IMG/VR virus record: IMGVR_UViG_3300020187_000072
Span: 1-41,525 of that record
Source: a virus
Length of the DNA: 41,525 bases
Direction: 5' to 3' (one strand)
Positions 17,156 through 25,026 of this stretch are shown in pieces (position 1 is the first letter of the stretch; every line of letters starts with the position of its first letter). A program made the translations under genes and the position numbers. The notes beneath the pieces are model-generated. The model was not told where the DNA came from, ran no database searches, and saw only the letters and a list, made by a program, of their open reading frames with translations.

Positions 17156-20100
17156 TTAATCGTCTATTACTACAGGCCATGCTCCTGGCGATGGAGAAAA
17201 GCCTAGTGTGTTAAGTGCATCGGTTACTAAATACAGGTAATAGTATTGCCATTGATCAAAATTACCTGTGTATGGTACTGGTTTAAGAGGAGCATTTGCG
17301 TCATTATTGTCGCTTTCCTCTACGTTTTGAACGAAATTAAATGTAGGTGATGAACCAGAAACTAAGTCTGATAATCCATTTGTGCCAGAATAAGTTCCTG
17401 TACCTCCAATTACCGCATCAATAAACGCATTAAACTGCGCATAACCCTGTACTTCCATTAATATACCTCTATAAAACCCACTGTTAGATGAATTTAAAGA
17501 AGTAACTCTTGATCTCAAGTCAGCTATATCTGTGTCGTACGTTGCTGTTCTTGCTGGGGCTGTGCTTCCAGTTCCACCTGCATTGTAAGGAGTTGACTCG
17601 TCTTGAAAAACAATCACAATCACATTACTAGCGTCGGATGGAAAATTGTTATGCGTTGATGTAGATATAAAATCATTTACATCATTATCTCCTAAGGCAG
17701 CAAAAGTTCTTTCATTTTGCCAGCTAGTTGAAGAACCTGCTCCGTAAACAATAGTTACTTTACTATCATATTCATCACTACCGTTTGTTGCGTTATTTGT
17801 ATTTCCACTAGACTCCGTTCCTCCAGTTGCATAAAGATCCTGTAAAGTTCCTTTTAAAGAACCAGTCCTAAGTGTTTGAAGCTCGGTTTCAGTTGTTGCC
17901 ATAGATCCCGAATTATCAAAGTATATGTATATGTAGGTATCTACAGATATTGCTAATGCTTGAGTTGTAACCGTTGCAGTTGCTTGACACGCTCCACCTC
18001 TACTAACAACATAAGTAAAGCTATCATTTAGATTATTTCCCGATGTATGATTATAAGTTATAGTGTTGTCTGAATTAACTACAGCAGTACCGTATGATGG
18101 AGCTGTACCTATTGTAAGGGTATATGGAGAAGGTATAGAGTCGTTTGCAACAACATTTATAATACTACTACCTCCATTTGTAATTCCAGTAACACTATCG
18201 TTTGTTAATACAGGTAAAGAATCTATATAGTTCCAAACTAAATATAATTTTTGACTTGTATTTGTTCTATTAAATTGAAAATTAACTGTGTTTTCTTCAA
18301 TACCAGAAGTAGTTGAAGTAGTCACAGTTGGATATGTTGCCTGGTCTATAATATTTTGAACACTAAGTCCAGAAGCTGCAGAAACTAAATAACCTAAACT
18401 ATTACAAACGTTAAAATGTCCTGAGTGTGTGCCTATTTGTTTTAATGAAGATATTGTTACGGTGTCACCATTATCTGGTATTATATCCGTACCTTCATAT
18501 CCTGTTATAACCTCATATCTAGTAAGTTCATCTGCCTCAAAAATATCTAAATTTGAATTATAAATATCTCCTTGAGCTCCATTATGCTTATATCTGTTTA
18601 TAATTGTTTCTGATGCCTCTGTTGAGTCATTTACAACAACTAAAACAACTTCTAAAGTGTCTGGAACAGGACAAGTATGTGTAATACTAACAGTAGCATC
18701 AGAAGTAGAGTTAGAGCTTATAGTAACTGAAGCGATATTTGTTACATCTAAGTCATTAGAAGTTACATTAAAAGTAACTTGACCGCTTCCTGTCAGGTTG
18801 TTGTTTGTGTATGTTACACCATTATAAACAATTACAATATTTATACTAGATGATGTTGTGTATCCTATTGTTGTAACTCCTGAAAAAGAACCCACGTTCA
18901 AGTTATATGAAAAAGCACTTCCTGTTATTAATCTTGTAAAAGAAGAAGCACAGTCAAGTTCTAATGAGTCTTGCGGAACTTGATTGTTGCCCATAGATAA
19001 AACATATTGATGATACTTTGGGTCGTACCCTCCTATATTGTAATAAGATTTATTATTATAAAGCTTATCTTTGAAAAAAGCCTTCATTCCTAAATAAGAT
19101 ATAGGTGTAACTCCATCGTTTCCTAATCTCAAAACAGCTCCTCTGTTTGGATCAGCAAAATACAGCCTACCTTCGTAGTTTGAAAAAGACTCTGGATTCA
19201 GTGATATTCCATATTCTCCCGTGAAAGGAACGTCTTGACCCAATACTTTTTCTATTTGCGATAAACTTCCGCTTCCGTCAGGACTAGATAATATATTTTT
19301 CCCATACAAAACCTTAGAAACCCTATCTTCTTGAAATACTACAAGATCAGATTCTCTAGCAAATATTTTCTGTATAGACCCGTATTTTGAATCCATATAC
19401 TTAGTAATACCTCTACTAGAATTAAACTCATTTAAAGTGTTGTATCCTGTATTCTCGTTAAATGAACCACTATAAATTAATTTTGTTTTGTCTTCCTTTC
19501 TTTCATATCCTTCTATAATAGCAATATTTGGTCTCGACTTTACATCTATTTTAGCTTTAAATCTATCATCTAAAACCCTCATTGATTCAACGCCGTTACC
19601 AAAACTAAAACAATTACCAAAACCTAAGTTACTTATAGCGGGTAGTGTTGAGGTTTGATCTTGATGATTACCTTTATGTAAGCCGTTAGATATTTCAAAA
19701 ACCTCCTCTGTTTCATAATAAATATCAGCATCTAAATCTACAGGCTCTGTTTCAAAAATAGCTAAAGTTGTTACTAGAACTATATCTATATTAGCCTCTA
19801 ATGTTGAATTTTCAAAAGTTGCAGTACCTTCACTAGGCTGAACTCTAATCATCCATCTGCCAGTAGCTCCATACCCTTGACTTGTTTTATATATATCTAA
19901 TTTAAAATTTTCATCTTGATCGTTAAGAGAAGGGATTGTAAACCTTGTTCCATTAACAGCGTCACTAATACTTACGTTTTCGTAAGTGAAATTTGTTTCG
20001 TTTTTCAAAAACAACCCAAACGCATTATCTGTTGCTGTTGTAACATAATCTCCATTTGAAGTCCATTCTTTAAAATAATTAAAATTAGGACTTCCGTCAC

Positions 20101-22477
20101 TTTCACTATAAACCAGCTCTAGTTTTATTGAACTACCTGTTGTTAAATCTTGATTTACCCATGTATTATTAGTTTCATTTAGTCTTTGTAATATTCCTTC
20201 ATTAAGAAGCCCGTTTGAAAGCAAAATTAGTCCACTAAGTCCTGTATGAGGCCCTTTTGGCAAATAAACGGTATTTGTTCCAGCCCAGGTATTTAAAAAA
20301 CCTCCTCCAGCTCTTTTTTTAGTTCTGTACTCTATAAAATTATTTGGATTAAAATCCATTTGAAAACCATTCGGTCTTATTTTCATATATGTACCAGCTC
20401 TTTCTACAAGCGGATCTCCAGCACCGTTTTGATTTGCTGGTATCCAACCTTCTCCATCTATCTCTTCATCTGCACCATTTTTTGTTGTTACATCTAATAC
20501 TTTACACTTAATTTCTTTGTTTAAAGGTCCCGTATCATCAGCTTTAACTATAAGTGTTTGTCCAGCCTCAACTTTTCCTAGATTATTTCCTTGTAATAAA
20601 ACCCATCGATATAATCCGTCTTCATAAAAAATAGTTGCATATATATTGTAATGAGAGTCTTTATTTACTTTAACAAAATATTTATATCTGTCAGCCCAAT
20701 AAGGAGGGTTGTTTGATATAGATAATCTCAATTTATTTAAATTAACACTTTCACTTATAGGCACAAAAACCTCATTTGAAGTGGTTCCAACTGACTCTTT
20801 AGGAAGTAAAATACTTGAATATCTACCATACTTATCTAAATAAACCAACCCAACTTCATAACTCCTTAGTGATTTTAAAGAAATGTTACTAACTGATTGT
20901 CTTATTTTTATATGAGATCCATCCTCAAACTTAAAGTTTTCTAATTCATTTGTAAAAACATTATCCGTAGTGTCTAGTGGAGTTGTATCTACTTGATGAG
21001 TTATTGATGGAGCTAAAATAGTAAAAGATGTAGAAGAAGATGTGTCTAAAGAAAAACTTCCATAAGTTACTAAAGTAGTATTTAAGGGGCTTGTAGTATT
21101 TACTACACTTGCAAACACAGATGAAAGAGACCCTAAAAAACTAACAAACTCTGCTGATTGCACCATGTCTGAAACAGTTGCATAATCCTGAGCTAACACA
21201 AAAGCAGATTGACAAACAGCTCTTCCATTAAAATAAATATTAGGGGAAGTACCTGCTGCATCTGATTTAACAGAGAAGTTTGCTGTAATAGTATATCCTT
21301 GTAATAAATTTTCTCCAGTTAAATCAAAAACTATTTTTGTATCACCTGTTGACAATGCTCCATCTTTCTTGTCGCCTTCTTGATCTTTAGAAACTAAATC
21401 TACAGTATAATCTATTTTAATTTTATCGTTAGATCCTTCTTCTTCTACAACGTCATATTGAGAAGTAGTATTTCCAAAAACAATTCTATCGTTTATAAAA
21501 TCTTGTGATTTTGCAGTTAAAGGCACATCATCAAATACTCTAAAAACTTCATCTTGAGGTAAAGTCTTGTATATTTTTTTATTTACAAACTCATAAGCTT
21601 GAGAGCTGTTATCAAGTATGCTACTTTCTTTTTTATTAATATTATCAATAACATAAATAGTTGGCTCTGTTGGATATTTAAAAAGTAGCTGTACATCTGT
21701 AACCCTATGGTCTCCACTTTCGTAATTTATTCTATATCCATTAAAAATATTTAACATTCCTTTATTCTCCATAGATGCAAAGTCTAAAGAGAAGTCTTCT
21801 GGAGTGAATTGAAAGTAACTAAAAGATGAAGGCGCAGAATATCCGCCGTCTAGATACCTATATCTATATCCGAAAGCAAAAAAGTTTTCTCTTACTGCGT
21901 TCTCAGATGTTACTAAACTATTAAAAGGAGTTACAGTAGGAGCTTTTTTTGGAGGTTTTTTATATAAAGAAATATCATCTTCATAAAAATTATTTAACCC
22001 ATAAGACTTTGCTCTCTTGATATCAATCATTCTTGGCTGATTCAATCCATCTGTCCAAAGTATTAGATTACTTTTCTTTGAGTTATTGAATATAACATTG
22101 ACACCTGTAATTTTATAGTCTTTATTAAAGTTTAAAACTTGTTGATCACCAGATCTTTCGTCTGTAAGAATATTAGAAGTTATATTATTTTTTCTGTCAT
22201 ACTCATATATATACGAATACCCTAATTCATTAACAACAAACCAATATATTTTTTCTTTAGATTCATTTGCTACAGACCCAATACATTCAGGTGAGTTGCT
22301 AAGATTTACATTAGTGAGCTTAACATTACCTTTTTCATTTTCTATTGCTCCACTATCACCACCCGCAGTGTTTAAAACACGAACGTTTAAGGCGTCTACA
22401 TACTCTCCGTTTTGAATAAGACGTTCATCTACATCTTTATTCATTTTTCCTGTAGAAAATAAATTTTGTATCTTCAT
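17156..22477 (-). CDS. Muzzle/tail stabilisation protein with appended Ig-like and VWA (MIDAS) domains
   Basis: A 1773-residue structural protein. Residues 1 to about 1165 follow the crAss-like muzzle / P22 gp10-like stabilisation family: start MKIQNLFSTGKMNKDVDERL, then GEYVDALNVRV, GAIENEKGN, FAFGYRYRYLDGGYSAPS, FINDRIVFGN and, near 1149, GGYDPKYHQYVLS, as in beta-propeller tail proteins that close the portal channel. About 1170-1773 appear added: beta-rich Ser/Thr/Asn-rich stretches, an Ig/cadherin-like domain at about 1420-1510 (VVANDSIP, APSYGTAVV, ITYNHTSG, DSFTYVVS), and a von Willebrand A-like domain from about 1511 with MIDAS DNSGSM at 1521-1526 after the strand YIYIYF and a later NVIVIVFQDES strand. 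These are adhesion folds, so the protein may also touch the host surface. No signal peptide or transmembrane segment is seen. It overlaps neither neighbour (1-base gaps), fitting a neck operon. Confidence 0.75.
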   Translation of the reverse strand: MKIQNLFSTGKMNKDVDERLIQNGEYVDALNVRVLNTAGGDSGAIENEKGNVKLTNVNLSNSPECIGSVANESKEKIYWFVVNELGYSYIYEYDRKNNITSNILTDERSGDQQVLNFNKDYKITGVNVIFNNSKKSNLILWTDGLNQPRMIDIKRAKSYGLNNFYEDDISLYKKPPKKAPTVTPFNSLVTSENAVRENFFAFGYRYRYLDGGYSAPSSFSYFQFTPEDFSLDFASMENKGMLNIFNGYRINYESGDHRVTDVQLLFKYPTEPTIYVIDNINKKESSILDNSSQAYEFVNKKIYKTLPQDEVFRVFDDVPLTAKSQDFINDRIVFGNTTSQYDVVEEEGSNDKIKIDYTVDLVSKDQEGDKKDGALSTGDTKIVFDLTGENLLQGYTITANFSVKSDAAGTSPNIYFNGRAVCQSAFVLAQDYATVSDMVQSAEFVSFLGSLSSVFASVVNTTSPLNTTLVTYGSFSLDTSSSTSFTILAPSITHQVDTTPLDTTDNVFTNELENFKFEDGSHIKIRQSVSNISLKSLRSYEVGLVYLDKYGRYSSILLPKESVGTTSNEVFVPISESVNLNKLRLSISNNPPYWADRYKYFVKVNKDSHYNIYATIFYEDGLYRWVLLQGNNLGKVEAGQTLIVKADDTGPLNKEIKCKVLDVTTKNGADEEIDGEGWIPANQNGAGDPLVERAGTYMKIRPNGFQMDFNPNNFIEYRTKKRAGGGFLNTWAGTNTVYLPKGPHTGLSGLILLSNGLLNEGILQRLNETNNTWVNQDLTTGSSIKLELVYSESDGSPNFNYFKEWTSNGDYVTTATDNAFGLFLKNETNFTYENVSISDAVNGTRFTIPSLNDQDENFKLDIYKTSQGYGATGRWMIRVQPSEGTATFENSTLEANIDIVLVTTLAIFETEPVDLDADIYYETEEVFEISNGLHKGNHQDQTSTLPAISNLGFGNCFSFGNGVESMRVLDDRFKAKIDVKSRPNIAIIEGYERKEDKTKLIYSGSFNENTGYNTLNEFNSSRGITKYMDSKYGSIQKIFARESDLVVFQEDRVSKVLYGKNILSSPDGSGSLSQIEKVLGQDVPFTGEYGISLNPESFSNYEGRLYFADPNRGAVLRLGNDGVTPISYLGMKAFFKDKLYNNKSYYNIGGYDPKYHQYVLSMGNNQVPQDSLELDCASSFTRLITGSAFSYNLNVGSFSGVTTIGYTTSSSINIVIVYNGVTYTNNNLTGSGQVTFNVTSNDLDVTNIASVTISSNSTSDATVSITHTCPVPDTLEVVLVVVNDSTEASETIINRYKHNGAQGDIYNSNLDIFEADELTRYEVITGYEGTDIIPDNGDTVTISSLKQIGTHSGHFNVCNSLGYLVSAASGLSVQNIIDQATYPTVTTSTTSGIEENTVNFQFNRTNTSQKLYLVWNYIDSLPVLTNDSVTGITNGGSSIINVVANDSIPSPYTLTIGTAPSYGTAVVNSDNTITYNHTSGNNLNDSFTYVVSRGGACQATATVTTQALAISVDTYIYIYFDNSGSMATTETELQTLRTGSLKGTLQDLYATGGTESSGNTNNATNGSDEYDSKVTIVYGAGSSTSWQNERTFAALGDNDVNDFISTSTHNNFPSDASNVIVIVFQDESTPYNAGGTGSTAPARTATYDTDIADLRSRVTSLNSSNSGFYRGILMEVQGYAQFNAFIDAVIGGTGTYSGTNGLSDLVSGSSPTFNFVQNVEESDNNDANAPLKPVPYTGNFDQWQYYYLYLVTDALNTLGFSPSPGAWPVVIDD
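17900..17917 (-). other. MIDAS metal-binding motif codons of the VWA domain
   Basis: These codons specify DNSGSM (residues 1521-1526), the DxSxS core that binds Mg2+ or Mn2+ in von Willebrand A/integrin I domains. It follows a hydrophobic strand (YIYIYF) as expected. The second and third metal-contacting loops cannot be fixed with certainty, though FQDEST near residue 1625 sits at the end of a hydrophobic strand where the third is expected. Confidence 0.7.
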
Positions 22478-22478
22478 A

Positions 22479-23366
22479 TTACTTTATCCACTTATCTCTC
22501 CCTCTTAATGTTTGAGTTAGTTCATTTAATTTAATAGAATTTAACCTTATTTTTGCATTTCTTAATGAAGCTGAAGATTGTTTTGTTGCTCTTCTAACAA
22601 TAAACTCTTGTATTCCAAATTTTTGCTTACATACATTTGAAAAAATGTAATCATACATAAATGTTTCTGCTAATTTATGAACTTTTATCTCATTATCTGC
22701 AGAAGAGTATAATCCATCTGAAACATATTCTATAACAACATTCTGTCCATGTAAGTCTGTACTAAACATTATAGTTCCAGAGTTTTTATCAATAAGATAG
22801 CTACCGTTCCCGTTTGTTGTAGAAGTGTCTAAACCGTATCTTTGTCCCTTAGAACCCCTGTGTGCGCCTCTTAAGCCTTGTTTGGGTTGGTTTTTCCAGT
22901 TAGTTTCTATTACTGGAGTACCTGTTAAAGCGTTTCCATTAGAATCAGTCAATATATTTCTTTGAGCAGAATTATCTTGTAGATATGACTTTGTTATCTT
23001 TGAGTTGAAATTTTGGTTTATAGGATGAGTTAGTCCATCACTACCTACATAAGATATTTTAACCAGGCTAACGAAATCATGAGGTAAATGCATTTTTAAA
23101 GTATCTGGAATTTGTGCTTCAAAACCAACTACTTCTCTAAGTACATCATAATGTAATTCTTGTAACCCTCTTTTTGCGTGAAATATTATTTCATTTCTAT
23201 CAATCTTATTTATTACCTTATCGTCTCCAACATAAGTAATCAAAAAGTTATTTATAATATCCGACAATAAAAGATATTGATAAGTACCCCAGTTTTCATT
23301 AGTGGGAATATTACTATCATTTTGATAATATTTCTGTTGTGTTATGTTTGTTCCTATAATTGGCAT
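22479..23366 (-). CDS. Head-tail connector / ring protein (295 aa)
   Basis: A 295-residue protein whose N-terminal half matches tail-adaptor proteins of podoviruses: INNFLITYVGDDKVINKIDRNEI, AKRGLQELHYDVLREVV, then PDTLKMHLPHDFVSLVKISYV, a beta element that often packs against the portal in gp4/gp11-like adaptors. The middle is Gly/Asn-rich and probably loop; the C-terminal part (EIKVHKLAETFMYDYIF, then IVRRATKQSSASLRNAKIRLNS) is helical and basic, as needed for insertion between portal and tail. It lies between the other ring protein (3-base gap) and the muzzle protein. Likely one of the stacked neck rings; exact equivalence to named crAss-like ring proteins is inferred. Confidence 0.65.
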   Translation of the reverse strand: MPIIGTNITQQKYYQNDSNIPTNENWGTYQYLLLSDIINNFLITYVGDDKVINKIDRNEIIFHAKRGLQELHYDVLREVVGFEAQIPDTLKMHLPHDFVSLVKISYVGSDGLTHPINQNFNSKITKSYLQDNSAQRNILTDSNGNALTGTPVIETNWKNQPKQGLRGAHRGSKGQRYGLDTSTTNGNGSYLIDKNSGTIMFSTDLHGQNVVIEYVSDGLYSSADNEIKVHKLAETFMYDYIFSNVCKQKFGIQEFIVRRATKQSSASLRNAKIRLNSIKLNELTQTLRGRDKWIK

Positions 23367-23369
23367 ATG

Positions 23370-24101
23370 CTATGAATTTTGTTTTTGATATTCTAACTGC
23401 TCTTGTTGGCTAGTTACTTGTACAACATCGGCCTCTCTTATACTTAATCCAGAATACTTACATATTTTTATAACTAAATCAGTTTCATCTTCTTCGGATA
23501 TTTCAAAATCCACAGAACTGTCTGAATTATATACAGGGTCGGAGTTTATCGTATTATATCCCCAATGAGGATCTAAAGGTTTTCTAATGTAGTTAGCAAT
23601 AACATTTACTGAATTGTACCCTGTTATATGTATACTTACAGGTCTTACTATCATCTTATCTCCCTCTCTTTTAAATATGGGATAAGTTACACTAGGTGCA
23701 GATAGATTGCTATTCACAATCATATCAAATCTATGCGACGGAACCTGTTGAATAACCTTTCCCGCATAAGTTAAGTTTATTAATTTATATAAATCTGTAG
23801 GTGCAACAAAATAATCTTCTTCTCCACCAGGTGAAGTTGGGATTGCATCAAAATAAGTTAATGCTTGGTTTTTTGAAAATATGTCAATCTTGTTTTGTAT
23901 ATGAGCAACAGAGTCTCCATAATTCAATCCTCTTTTTCTAGAGTTTTGAGCTAATAGAGCTTTAGAATATTCAGAAAAATAAGACTCAAATATTTCTAAT
24001 TGAGCTTGTTTAGCGAAATAATCAAACTCTGAAGGAGACACATATCCTCTGTTATCTTTATTCAACAAAAACATAACAGTATTTCTTACGCTATTTATCA
24101 T
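23370..24101 (-). CDS. Neck ring protein (243 aa)
   Basis: The 243-residue product begins with a helical region (INSVRNTVMFLLNKDNRGYVSPSEF, then YFAKQAQLEIFESYFSEY) typical of the first ring or adaptor below the portal in Bacteroidota podoviruses, followed by a beta body: DYFVAPTDLYKLINLTYAG, YPIFKREGDKMIVRP, VNVIANYIRKPLDPHWGY, DFEISEEDETDLVIKICKY. The KREG...I.V.P and YIRKPxDPxWG patterns recur in crAss-like neck proteins as I remember them. It is the first gene after an intrinsic terminator that overlaps a TAnnTTTG box, so it may start the neck transcription unit with the 295-residue ring, the muzzle and its detached module. Confidence 0.6.
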   Translation of the reverse strand: MINSVRNTVMFLLNKDNRGYVSPSEFDYFAKQAQLEIFESYFSEYSKALLAQNSRKRGLNYGDSVAHIQNKIDIFSKNQALTYFDAIPTSPGGEEDYFVAPTDLYKLINLTYAGKVIQQVPSHRFDMIVNSNLSAPSVTYPIFKREGDKMIVRPVSIHITGYNSVNVIANYIRKPLDPHWGYNTINSDPVYNSDSSVDFEISEEDETDLVIKICKYSGLSIREADVVQVTSQQEQLEYQKQNS

Positions 24102-24115
24102 AGGATATATTTTTT

Positions 24116-24128
24116 ACAAAAATACAAA
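24116..24128 (-). promoter_or_regulatory. Candidate promoter of the neck operon
   Basis: The - strand reads TTTGTATTTTTGT. Its TATTTTTG (24124-24117) fits the Bacteroidota -7 element TAnnTTTG, and a TTG at 24144-24142 lies 17 bases upstream as a possible -33 element, located in the loop of the terminator hairpin. The start codon at 24101 is 15 bases away. The T tract of the terminator runs into this box, so termination and re-initiation share DNA. Confidence 0.45.
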
Positions 24129-24157
24129 AAAAAAGAGGTCACAATTTGCGACCTCTT
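24126..24157 (-). terminator. Rho-independent terminator after the 258-aa gene
   Basis: Read leftward, an 8-bp stem (AAGAGGTC, with GACCTCTT at 24150-24157 on the + strand) closes a 9-base loop and is followed by a run of T residues (+ strand A run at 24126-24134). It lies 22 bases after the stop of the 258-residue gene and would end the capsid transcript. Confidence 0.85.
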
Positions 24158-24179
24158 CTGTTATTAAGTGATAAAGTAA

Positions 24180-24956
24180 TTATAATTTGTTTGTAATGTT
24201 TTGTAAAACATCAAGACCTTCGTCTGTTTTAAAGAATAAACCAAGAGAACTATAAACGTTTTCTCCAAAAGGAGCGACCATTATTTTCTCTTTTTTCTTG
24301 TCTTTCCATACGACAGTCCTGTTATCACTATTAATGTGTAATATACCTTGTTCTACTGCTCTTACAGCTATATTTCTTAATTTAAGGTTTTCATCATTTA
24401 ATAAAGACATAAATTCAGATGGGTTTTTCTTTGCCCATATAATCATATCTCTTCTTAATTCTGAAGAAGTCATTAAAGATATACTTCCTTTCATACATAC
24501 TCTAGCTATAGCCTCTAAATCATCAATGTTAAGATTCTTAGCTTCTATTTGAGCATCTAATTCTGAGTATATACTTTCAACTTCTTTACTTGCGTTTGCT
24601 TCTTTGTCTAATTCAAAAAAAGTTTTGTTAAACTGAGGGTGAATTAATAAAAACTTCTGCAAGTTTACATTCCAAGCAGGAACAATTAAAGTACCATTAT
24701 CAAAAACGATAGGCTCCATAGTAACAACACCATCTTGCTCATCCATAAAAGGAGTAAGTTGATTAGTTGCATACCTAAGTGCCCTGTTTAATTTTCCGTC
24801 GAAAAAAGTTAAAGGTTTTCTTGATGTGTGTTTTACCGCTATCATTAAACGGATAGGAGATTTATTCTCCTTTATTACAAAAACTCTTTGTTTTTGCTCT
24901 AGGTTTGGAAAAACTGAGTTGTATCCAAACGCTTTTGTTGCATTTCTTGTTGCCAT
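24180..24956 (-). CDS. Capsid-adjacent structural or auxiliary protein (258 aa)
   Basis: A 258-residue protein found directly after the major capsid gene in many marine phages of this type, by my recollection of the pattern KAFGYNSVFPNLEQKQRVF, FFDGKLNRALRYA, then PFMDEQDGVVTMEPIVF and LQKFLLIHPQFN. The first half looks beta-rich, the rest helical (residues about 125-205), ending with a short strand-helix unit. No enzymatic motif is seen. Because it lies between two intrinsic terminators, it is probably transcribed only by read-through of the strong hairpin behind the capsid gene and so made in lower amounts. A head auxiliary or neck-assembly role is possible; function unknown. Confidence 0.55.
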   Translation of the reverse strand: MATRNATKAFGYNSVFPNLEQKQRVFVIKENKSPIRLMIAVKHTSRKPLTFFDGKLNRALRYATNQLTPFMDEQDGVVTMEPIVFDNGTLIVPAWNVNLQKFLLIHPQFNKTFFELDKEANASKEVESIYSELDAQIEAKNLNIDDLEAIARVCMKGSISLMTSSELRRDMIIWAKKNPSEFMSLLNDENLKLRNIAVRAVEQGILHINSDNRTVVWKDKKKEKIMVAPFGENVYSSLGLFFKTDEGLDVLQNITNKL

Positions 24957-24979
24957 TTTATTTAAGATTAAATTAGATT

Positions 24980-25018
24980 AAAAAAAAGGGAGAGGGCCGC
25001 TACGCGACCCAATTCCCT
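24980..25018 (-). terminator. Strong terminator behind the major capsid gene
   Basis: Leftward, AGGGA pairs with TCCCT as outer stem; after a small internal loop, GGG-T-CGC pairs with GCG-G-CCC around a GTA loop, followed by at least seven T residues (+ strand A run 24980-24987). It starts 8 bases after the TAG stop of the capsid gene. This GC-rich hairpin in an AT-rich genome would set the end of the abundant capsid mRNA and may protect its 3' end. Confidence 0.85.
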
Positions 25019-25026
25019 AATATGTA

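Noticed and set aside
22484-22492. TTATCCACT near the start of the 295-residue ring gene region as a DnaA box
   Set aside because: Single imperfect site within coding sequence at the end of a structural gene; likely chance.
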